A stretch of 7,708 nt of DNA from a bacterium (GTDB taxonomy: Bacteria > Spirochaetota > JAHITG01), in assembly GCA_028711675.1 (NCBI GenBank), contig JAQTRT010000150.1, positions 1-7,708 on the forward strand, written 5' to 3'. A program made the position numbers and the translations under genes. Of this stretch, positions 1 through 5,245 are shown piece by piece (within the stretch, counting starts at the first letter, position 1; each line of letters opens with the position of its first letter). A model generated the notes under the pieces. It was given only the letters and a program-made list of their open reading frames with translations, was not told the origin of the DNA and searched no databases.

Positions 1-102
1 CTCCAGATATTCCGTATCAGCGGAGCAGGGCCTGACCACCCCGTATCCAGTCAATTCCCCCAGGGACGTTATCTGAAAGCTGTTTATAGCCGCGTCCTCT
101 GA
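1..102 (+). other. Possible 3' tail of an unidentified ORF (weak)
   Basis: Reading from the first base in frame 1 gives 33 open codons ending in TGA at 100-102. The C-terminal residues would be GRYLKAVYSRVL. I do not recognise the product. The opposite strand is also open over this stretch without an ATG, and a 31-codon ATG frame exists on the minus strand at roughly 20-111, so the coding strand cannot be settled from the window. The remaining bases to 198 are AT-rich and hold only promoter-like hexamers for the helicase. I support this as a tentative partial reading frame, no more. Confidence 0.2.
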
Positions 103-164
103 TGCCGGCCATACTCTTTTTCCCCGAATAACCCCTCGCTGTCCATTATTTATTAATAAATAAG

Positions 165-192
165 TTGATTTTATAATTAAAAAGCATATATT
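165..192 (+). promoter_or_regulatory. Candidate sigma70-type promoter for the helicase
   Basis: TTGATT (165-170) and TATATT (187-192) are separated by 16 bases. This would put transcription start at about the ATG (199), giving a nearly leaderless mRNA. A perfect TATAAT lies at 172-177, but its -35 region (TTTATT near 149-154) is poor; using it would give a leader of about 15 bases. There is no clear Shine-Dalgarno sequence before the ATG in either case. The whole 141-198 stretch is AT-rich, so chance matches are likely. Confidence 0.35.
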
Positions 193-198
193 AAAAGC

Positions 199-1497
199 AT
201 GAAAAATCATAACTCAACGAAACTTAATACACCCCTTAAAACTACGGAAGAAACTCCTGTTTCCGATATTTCCGGATCACAATTAAATTTTTACGGTCTG
301 GGTATCGCTCCAAACCTTCTGGATTTACTCGATAAAATGAAATTTCTGGTCCCCACGCCTATACAGTATAAAGCCATCCCTATCGCTATCGGAGGGAAAG
401 ACATCATGGGCATTGCGCAGACAGGCACGGGAAAAACCCTGGCCTTTGCCATCCCCATGATCCAGCGGCTTTACCAGATCAAAGGACGCGGCCTGATCAT
501 CGTCCCGACGCGCGAACTGGCGCTTCAAGTGGATGAAACATATCAGAAATTCAAAGGCACATCAGGCAGCGCCACAGCTGTCCTGATAGGCGGCGCATCC
601 ATGTATAACCAGATCCGCATGATCCGGAACAATCCCCGCGTGATCATCGCGACACCTGGCAGGCTGATCGACCACCTGGAACAAAGAAACGTCAGGCTCG
701 ATGACGTCCGGATACTTGTCCTGGATGAAGCAGACCGCATGCTGGACATGGGATTCGCTCCCCAGATCGCCAGGGTCCTGTCCAGGGTACCGAGTGACAG
801 GCAGACCATGCTCTTTTCCGCGACCATGCCGCGGGAGATCATGGAACTGGCCTCATCGTACATGAAACTTCCGGTAAGCGTGGAGATCGCCAAATCCGGT
901 ACAACAGCCGACCGCGTCAAACAAGAACTGTTTATCGTAAGAAACGAACATAAAAAACTGCTCCTTGAAAAGCTGCTCCAGCAGTATCACGGATCGGTCC
1001 TTCTCTTCAGCCGGACCAAGCATAACGCCAGTAAGATCACCAGGATGATCAAGAGCCTGGGCCATTCCGTGGCTGAGATCCACTCCAACCGTTCGTTCAG
1101 CCAGCGCCGCGAAGCCCTGAGCGGCTTTAAATCAGGCAGGTTCAGGATCCTCGTGGCCACCGATATCGCGGCCAGAGGTATTGACGTAACAGGTATTGAG
1201 CTGGTGATCAACTATGACCTTCCGGATGAAGCTAATAATTACGTACACAGGATCGGACGGACAGGCCGGGCCGGCCATGAAGGCCATGCCATCTCCTTTG
1301 CCATGCCCGACCAGGGAAATGATGTCAAGAACATCGAAAAGCTCATCCGTGCCGTGCTCCCTATATCCAAACATCCCGAAGTGTTATCCGGCGAATTCTA
1401 CCGCTCTGCGCCTGCTGCTTCTTCCACTTCACGCAATAAAGGATTTCTCTTTAGAAGTAAACGACGCTCCTTCGGCGGCCGTTTCAGAAGAAGGTAA
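199..1497 (+). CDS. rhlE: DEAD-box ATP-dependent RNA helicase, RhlE-like
   Basis: A cytoplasmic ATP-dependent RNA helicase (432 aa) that would unwind short RNA duplexes in ribosome assembly, RNA decay or cold adaptation. All family motifs are visible in order: upstream Phe (F31) and Q-motif PTPIQ (52-56), motif I AQTGTGKT (73-80), Ia PTRELA (103-108), GG (131-132), Ib TPGR (152-155), II DEAD (176-179), III SAT (207-209), IV LLFSRT (268-273), V ATDIAARGIDV (320-330) and VI HRIGRTGR (350-357). Two RecA-like domains are therefore complete. A short basic tail rich in Arg, Ser and Gly (412-432, ending in RRR) would give non-specific RNA binding, as in RhlE-type helicases; there is no DbpA/CsdA-type C-terminal RNA-binding domain. 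The start is the ATG at 199. The conserved core begins near residue 28, so the first residues are a variable leader. No good Shine-Dalgarno precedes it. It is monocistronic and ends 4 bases from the converging methyltransferase. Family assignment is sure; the exact subfamily is less so. Confidence 0.95.
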   Translation: MKNHNSTKLNTPLKTTEETPVSDISGSQLNFYGLGIAPNLLDLLDKMKFLVPTPIQYKAIPIAIGGKDIMGIAQTGTGKTLAFAIPMIQRLYQIKGRGLIIVPTRELALQVDETYQKFKGTSGSATAVLIGGASMYNQIRMIRNNPRVIIATPGRLIDHLEQRNVRLDDVRILVLDEADRMLDMGFAPQIARVLSRVPSDRQTMLFSATMPREIMELASSYMKLPVSVEIAKSGTTADRVKQELFIVRNEHKKLLLEKLLQQYHGSVLLFSRTKHNASKITRMIKSLGHSVAEIHSNRSFSQRREALSGFKSGRFRILVATDIAARGIDVTGIELVINYDLPDEANNYVHRIGRTGRAGHEGHAISFAMPDQGNDVKNIEKLIRAVLPISKHPEVLSGEFYRSAPAASSTSRNKGFLFRSKRRSFGGRFRRR

Positions 1498-1501
1498 ATT
1501 T

Positions 1502-2305
1502 TTATTTCACTCCCGTGCCTTTAAAGAAAGTATAGCAGAAAGTACCTTTCATGGTTTTATACAGGTCCCTGATGCCTTCGCGCCAGGTCTTCGGATCGAT
1601 CATGCCTGAAGATAAGGCTTGATTTTTCACGCCTTCCACCATAGCAATAAAAGTATTCCTGGTAAATCCCTTCACCAGAAAAGGTTTCCCGGGATCCACG
1701 CAGATCATCCTGGGAGACACGCGGACATTCCTGAACCCGGCTTGTTCCAGCAGAGGATACACCCGGCGGCCTATCAAAGAGTCCCCGCCCAGTTTGGCCT
1801 GGATATCGATGAGGCATCTGATCGTCCGGCAGGCTTTTTCGCTCTCAGGATAAAAGAACGTCGAACCGTGGTCGCCCTCGATCACCGTGATGGTACCCTG
1901 CGGTTTCAGCACTTTCTTTAATTTCTGCAGCGCTTCCACGGGACGGCTGAGGTGTTCCAGCACGAAACAAATAAAAACATGGTCGAAACTCCTGTCCGGA
2001 AAAGGCAGATTAAAAATATCCGCAGCCTGGAACTCGACATTCCTGATGCGGTTCCTCCTGATAAGGTCCCTGGCCTTGCTCAGGGAGGAGGGGGAAAGAT
2101 CAACGGATAGAATATGAGCCCTGGGATTGTTCCTGGCCAGGAAAATGGTCTGTGCCCCGACCCCGCAGCCTGCTTCCAGTATCATTTTTCCCGGTGCATA
2201 GACCGTATCATCATGCAGAAATCCTGCCAGGGTACCGGCCTGGTCATGAAGCCTGTCGTTCTCTTTTTCTGAATAGCCATGTACATATTTTTTAGGTTCT
2301 TTCAT
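1502..2305 (-). CDS. Class I SAM-dependent methyltransferase
   Basis: A 267-aa Rossmann-fold methyltransferase that transfers a methyl group from S-adenosylmethionine to an unidentified substrate. Motif I is LEAGCGVG (43-50), the acidic residue closing strand 2 is D69 in SVDLSP, motif II-like AADIFNLPFPDRSFDHVF runs over 95-111, then VLEHL (115-119) and the post-motif strand LKPQGTITVIEGDHGS (133-148). This matches the Methyltransf_11/25 (UbiE-like) pattern, with about 110 C-terminal residues that probably shape the substrate pocket. The N-terminal YVHGYSEKENDRL segment is typical of one broad class I group. I chose the ATG at 2305 because GGAG lies 8 bases upstream of it. An ATG 7 codons earlier (2326) is in frame but has no ribosome site. 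The start overlaps the end of the upstream membrane protein gene by 14 bases, so the two are likely translationally coupled. Substrate cannot be told; small-molecule or quinone-like acceptors are guesses. Confidence 0.88.
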   Translation of the reverse strand: MKEPKKYVHGYSEKENDRLHDQAGTLAGFLHDDTVYAPGKMILEAGCGVGAQTIFLARNNPRAHILSVDLSPSSLSKARDLIRRNRIRNVEFQAADIFNLPFPDRSFDHVFICFVLEHLSRPVEALQKLKKVLKPQGTITVIEGDHGSTFFYPESEKACRTIRCLIDIQAKLGGDSLIGRRVYPLLEQAGFRNVRVSPRMICVDPGKPFLVKGFTRNTFIAMVEGVKNQALSSGMIDPKTWREGIRDLYKTMKGTFCYTFFKGTGVK

Positions 2306-3200
2306 ATCCGCTGCTCCGGGGATCATGAGATCTTTCCTGATCCAGTAAATTTATTTTATCATGCGGGGTTTCCGCTTCATGGCCGTGCTTCTTTACCAAC
2401 ACAAGGACAGAAAAGATAATGATGCAGAAAAAAAGGAATGGAAGGAACCGGACCCGGTTCCCGAAGATAATGTATGAGGCCAGGGCCGGATAAAACACCA
2501 TGCTGCTGTACTGGACCGGGCTGATAAGGACAATGCTGCCTTTCCGGTAGGCCATATTGATGGCCACAAAGGAAAGCAAACCGCAGATCAGGTAAAAATA
2601 CAAATAAGGCGAAAGCAGATACGAGAAAAAACGGGTCCCTTTCTCTACTTGTAAAAGCTTCATTAAGATAAGCATATAACCGGCCATGGTCCCGGATACC
2701 AGACTAAGGAGCAGAGTATAAAGCACAATTGTTTTTTCATTTTTAAGAAAGGGGCGCATCAGGCAGCTAACGCCGAAGAACAGGAGAGGCAGTCCCTGAA
2801 AGAACCACGGGGAAAAAGCTCCGGGTTGGCCTGTTCCCGGTAAAGAAAAGGCTCCGATCCCGGCGATGGATACGGCGATAAGACCAGACAGGAAATAATC
2901 AGAAGTATATAAAGCGCTCTTCAAAAGGGCCCGTGAAAGGAAAAGGGTAAAAATGATATTAAGCCCGGATACAGCGGCAACCAGGGACGGTGAAAGAACC
3001 TGCAATGCCGGAAAATTGAGCAGGGGCGAAAGGTTGACCAAAACAAGACCTGACAGCCAAAGCAGCTTATGGGTCTTATATTCACGGCTGCTGCGGACAG
3101 CAGCCCCAAACCAGTGAATGTGCTTTTTCTGCAGAACAAATCCAAGGGAGAGGAAAAAATACGAGAGAATGCTTTCAATAACAGCTGTCAGCCATGACAT
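2292..3200 (-). CDS. DMT-superfamily (NIPA/EamA-like) multispanning membrane protein
   Basis: A 302-aa inner-membrane protein with about nine hydrophobic segments, near residues 4-24, 46-64, 68-88, 101-120, 133-150, 158-180, 194-215, 222-246 and 252-270. A polar tail of about 30 residues follows. Helix 1 ends in SLGFVLQKKH, and the later NLSPLLNFPALQVLSPSLVAA resembles the pattern of NIPA-type magnesium transporters in the drug/metabolite transporter superfamily (first helix followed by a Lys-rich turn, then a helix with a conserved Pro before a Leu/Ala run). The second half has LISPVQYSSMVFYPAL, echoing the first half, as expected of the internal duplication in DMT proteins. The transported substrate is unknown. 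The only upstream in-frame start before a stop is the ATG at 3200, yet no Shine-Dalgarno sequence precedes it. The polar C-terminus overlaps the methyltransferase start. Alternative: a plain EamA permease. Fold is fairly sure, substrate is not. Confidence 0.72.
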   Translation of the reverse strand: MSWLTAVIESILSYFFLSLGFVLQKKHIHWFGAAVRSSREYKTHKLLWLSGLVLVNLSPLLNFPALQVLSPSLVAAVSGLNIIFTLFLSRALLKSALYTSDYFLSGLIAVSIAGIGAFSLPGTGQPGAFSPWFFQGLPLLFFGVSCLMRPFLKNEKTIVLYTLLLSLVSGTMAGYMLILMKLLQVEKGTRFFSYLLSPYLYFYLICGLLSFVAINMAYRKGSIVLISPVQYSSMVFYPALASYIIFGNRVRFLPFLFFCIIIFSVLVLVKKHGHEAETPHDKINLLDQERSHDPRSSGYERT

Positions 3201-3209
3201 ATGGAAGAA

Positions 3210-3237
3210 AAGATATCGATCCTAACCGTGAAGTCAA
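3210..3237 (-). promoter_or_regulatory. Candidate promoter of the transporter-methyltransferase unit
   Basis: Read on the minus strand, TTGACT (3237-3232) and TATCTT (3215-3210) are spaced by 16 bases. Transcription would begin about 2-4 bases before the ATG at 3200, so the transcript would be nearly leaderless, in keeping with the missing Shine-Dalgarno site. The -35 box ends 5 bases from the large inverted repeat at 3243. Inferred from hexamers only. Confidence 0.35.
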
Positions 3238-3242
3238 CTAAA

Positions 3243-3341
3243 AAAGGGGGACGGTGCTTGACATTTTGACATTTAAATATAAATAATGGAAACCGGTTTT
3301 TAAAATCAAAAATGTCAAAATGTCAAGCACCGTCCCCCTTT
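3243..3341. repeat. Large inverted repeat: perfect 32-bp arms around a 35-base centre
   Basis: The left arm (3243-3274) and right arm (3310-3341) are exact reverse complements over 32 bases. Reading inward, each arm starts AAAGGGGGACGGTGC, followed by two tandem copies of TGACATTT (left copies at 3259-3266 and 3267-3274). The 35-base centre (3275-3309) is AT-rich except for a small AAACCGGTTT palindrome at 3290-3299. Outside the perfect arms the match resumes weakly (AACT on both sides after a 3-base slip). T-runs flank both ends when read outward, so an RNA of either strand would form a long hairpin followed by U residues. It sits between two divergent genes, where no terminator is needed, so a MITE-like or REP-like mobile palindrome is more likely than a plain bidirectional terminator. 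I see no transposase in the window and no clear target duplication. Confidence 0.9.
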
Positions 3342-3350
3342 AGTTTTTTA

Positions 3351-3378
3351 TTGCTTATTGATTCCAATAATATATATT
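3351..3378 (+). promoter_or_regulatory. Candidate promoter of rho
   Basis: TTGCTT (3351-3356) and TATATT (3373-3378) are spaced by 16 bases, giving a leader of about 45 bases to the rho ATG, which has a good ribosome site (AGAGGG at 3418-3423, 6-base spacing). The promoter begins 10 bases after the large inverted repeat. The repeat also carries TTGACA hexamers facing rho, one of them 18 bases before AATAAT (3282-3287), so a second promoter inside the repeat is possible. Confidence 0.35.
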
Positions 3379-3429
3379 CTTTCCAGACCGGTACATATCA
3401 TATCCTAATCCGGGACCAGAGGGAAAAAC

Positions 3430-4533
3430 ATGCCTAAAGAAGTAACAGGAGTGCTGAAAATAAACCGCGACAGGTCCGGCATCCTCCTCGATCCTGTCCG
3501 GTCATTCCGGCCCAGCGGCGGGTCTGATCCTTATATTTCCGCTCAGCTTATCCGGCAGTACCAGTTAACCCAGGGCGCCACGGTCACCGGTGTCCTGGTT
3601 CCTGAAGCACAGAGACCTGTACTGGAAAAGGTCAGTACCATCTGCGGTCTTATGCCGGAAGATTTTAAAAAACGGACGCCTTATCAGGCCTTGACCGCAG
3701 TGGACCCGTCCGACCGTTTTCATCTCGGTCATTCAGGTGAAAAGAGCATGAGGATCATAGACCTTATTGCACCCATCGGAAAAGGCACCAGAGGCCTGAT
3801 CGTTTCCCCTCCCCGCGCGGGAAAGACCACCATTCTGATGCAGATAGCCAATGCCATCCGGAAAGAGGACCCGGACAGCCGTATCGTCATCTTCCTGATC
3901 GATGAAAGGCCGGAAGAAGTGACCCATTTCAAGCGTTCGGTGAATGCAGAAGTGATCAGCAGCAACAGCGATCAGAGCAGCCAGGAACATATCGAACTGG
4001 CAGAAATGACCCTCTCCCATATCCAGGTAGAGCTCGAATGCGGCCGGGAAGTGGTAGTGCTGGTCGACAGCCTTACCCGCATGGGCAGGGCCTTTAATCA
4101 AAGGCAAGGCCGGTCCACGGGCCGTATCATGTCAGGAGGTATGGAAGCCGGAGCCATGGCCATCCCGCGGAAATTCTTCGGCCTGGCCAGGAACATCGAG
4201 AATGCCGGCTCTGTCACGATCATCGCAACAGCTCTGGTCCAGACCGGCTCCCGGATGGATGAACTGATCTTTCAGGAATTCAAAGGGACCGGGAACAGTG
4301 AGATCGTGCTGGACCGTACCATTGCCGAGCAGAATATCTTTCCTGCCATCAACGTAACGGAGAGCGGGACCAGGCGTGAAGAATACCTTTATACCAAAGA
4401 AGAGTATTCCAGGATAACCAAACTGAGGAAAGCCCTGTCCGTGGTAAGCCCCAGGGAAAAAATGGAGATGCTTCTCGAACTGATGGATAAATACCCCACC
4501 AATGAAGAACTCCTGAAGAGCATCCCCGGATGA
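3430..4533 (+). CDS. rho: Transcription termination factor Rho, short form lacking the N-terminal helical domain
   Basis: An RNA-dependent hexameric ATPase that would pull nascent RNA from RNA polymerase; cytoplasmic. The RecA-like core is complete: Walker A PPRAGKTT (127-134), catalytic DERPEEV (158-164), Walker B VVLVDSLTR (209-217), Q-loop region QGRSTGRIMSGG (226-237), R-loop region FKGTGNS (284-290) and the arginine-finger segment SGTRREE (312-318). At 367 aa it is about 50 residues shorter than the 419-aa E. coli protein. The missing part is the N-terminal helix bundle: the OB-fold begins almost at residue 5 (TGVLKI), and an in-frame TAA at 3406-3408 rules out an upstream start. In the OB-fold the RNP1-like motif is changed: E. 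coli DGFGFLR aligns with DRSGILL (13-20 region), losing both Phe, and the E. coli ERY segment aligns with QRP. A Tyr matching E. coli Y80 is kept (DPYIS, 33-37). The Walker A Lys at the E. coli K181 position is Arg. It is preceded by a good ribosome site. It could be the only Rho or a divergent paralogue. Confidence 0.93.
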   Translation: MPKEVTGVLKINRDRSGILLDPVRSFRPSGGSDPYISAQLIRQYQLTQGATVTGVLVPEAQRPVLEKVSTICGLMPEDFKKRTPYQALTAVDPSDRFHLGHSGEKSMRIIDLIAPIGKGTRGLIVSPPRAGKTTILMQIANAIRKEDPDSRIVIFLIDERPEEVTHFKRSVNAEVISSNSDQSSQEHIELAEMTLSHIQVELECGREVVVLVDSLTRMGRAFNQRQGRSTGRIMSGGMEAGAMAIPRKFFGLARNIENAGSVTIIATALVQTGSRMDELIFQEFKGTGNSEIVLDRTIAEQNIFPAINVTESGTRREEYLYTKEEYSRITKLRKALSVVSPREKMEMLLELMDKYPTNEELLKSIPG

Positions 4534-4546
4534 ATTCCTCTTCAGG
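4512..4546 (+). terminator. Hairpin spanning the rho stop codon (weak terminator candidate)
   Basis: CCTGAAGAG (4512-4520) and CTCTTCAGG (4538-4546) form a perfect 9-bp stem with a 17-base loop that includes the TGA stop. A run of six T (4565-4570) follows only 18 bases later, so this is not a classical intrinsic terminator. It may instead protect the mRNA 3' end or be chance. The 156 bases between rho and ndk otherwise hold only the ndk promoter and ribosome site. Confidence 0.25.
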
Positions 4547-4596
4547 CTGATCGGAAATCCACTCTTTTTTAACAACCTGCCGGATAAAAAAATGTA

Positions 4597-4624
4597 TGGA
4601 AAAAGGAATTAAAAACAGTATAAT
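4597..4624 (+). promoter_or_regulatory. Candidate promoter of ndk
   Basis: A perfect TATAAT (4619-4624) lies 16 bases after TGGAAA (4597-4602, four of six matches to the -35 consensus). The leader would be about 60 bases and ends in a very strong ribosome site, AAGGAGGAG (4678-4686), just before the ATG. This suggests ndk has its own promoter and is well translated. Confidence 0.4.
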
Positions 4625-4689
4625 CATATCCGTGCAAAAGAAGTCTATTTTAAAAACAGTCAGGTCCCTTAAAGAAGAAGGAGGAGACA

Positions 4690-5196
4690 ATGGCGAACGA
4701 AGCGACACTGGTCATCATTAAACCCGATGGTCTGAAAAAATCCCTGACAGGAAATATCCTGTCACGGCTGGCTGAAACCCGGCTGAAGATCATCGCGTCC
4801 CGCGTATTACAGGTGGACGAAAAACTGGCCGTCCGGCATTATGAGCATCTGAAGAACGAACCCTTTTTCCCTGATCTCATCAAATATATCATGGGCGACA
4901 TGCACGGCGAGAACAGGGTCATGGCCCTGATCTACTTCGGCCCGGATGCCATTTCCAAAGTACGCCAGATCGCCGGCGTCACGAACCCGGAAAAAGCCGA
5001 TCCTGTGAGCGTCCGCGGAGCTTACGGCCGGATCCTGACAACAGGCCTTTTTGAGAATGTCATGCACGCTTCTTCCAGCCCGGATGAAGCGGAACGGGAG
5101 ATCAAGCTCTGGTTCGAGCCTGAAGAGATCGCCTATGAGCTGTACCCCTACCAGGAAACCATCCTCAACGCTTATAAAAAGAAAGTATGGAAATGA
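4690..5196 (+). CDS. ndk: Nucleoside diphosphate kinase, extended form
   Basis: Transfers the gamma-phosphate from ATP to nucleoside diphosphates through a phosphohistidine intermediate, balancing NTP and dNTP pools in the cytoplasm. Family residues are in place: K11 in IIKPDG (9-14), PFF (58-60), R92 and T98 in VRQIAGVTNP (91-100), R109 in VRGAYG (108-113), N123 and the active-site H126 in ENVMHASS (122-129). At 168 aa it is longer than the usual 140-150. Compared with E. coli Ndk, there are about five extra residues around IMGDMHGENRVMALIYFG (67-84), where the usual FMTSGP turn lies, and a C-terminal extension of about 20 residues, rich in Tyr and Lys (from about 148). The ATG at 4690 is fixed by the strong ribosome site. 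The gene converges on ubiB with 49 bases between. Function is sure; the role of the extra segments is unknown. Confidence 0.95.
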   Translation: MANEATLVIIKPDGLKKSLTGNILSRLAETRLKIIASRVLQVDEKLAVRHYEHLKNEPFFPDLIKYIMGDMHGENRVMALIYFGPDAISKVRQIAGVTNPEKADPVSVRGAYGRILTTGLFENVMHASSSPDEAEREIKLWFEPEEIAYELYPYQETILNAYKKKVWK

Positions 5197-5245
5197 ACGA
5201 ACAGGAAAGAGGTTTTCCCCGGATGCTTTCATTCAACATCCTCTC

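Noticed and set aside
1..198. A minus-strand gene running off the left edge
   Set aside because: A frame is open there, but it has no ATG and no ribosome site, and it extends back through the AT-rich promoter region, so it cannot be supported.
1214..1609. A 131-codon plus-strand ORF overlapping the end of the helicase
   Set aside because: It is in another frame of the helicase, which carries motifs V and VI there, then runs antisense into the methyltransferase. No domain and no good start.
3243..3341. Ordinary bidirectional intrinsic terminator
   Set aside because: The shape with flanking T-runs fits, but it lies between divergent genes, the centre is 35 bases long and the arms are exact over 32 bases, all unusual for a terminator.
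3430..4533. ATP synthase alpha/beta subunit instead of Rho
   Set aside because: The Walker A form PPRAGKT, the DERPEEVT segment and the FKGTGN R-loop are Rho-specific, and no ATP synthase genes surround it.
5221..5241. GGATG/CATCC hairpin between ndk and ubiB as a terminator
   Set aside because: The stem is only 5 bp with an 11-base loop, and only short T tracts follow, so it is too weak to list as a terminator.
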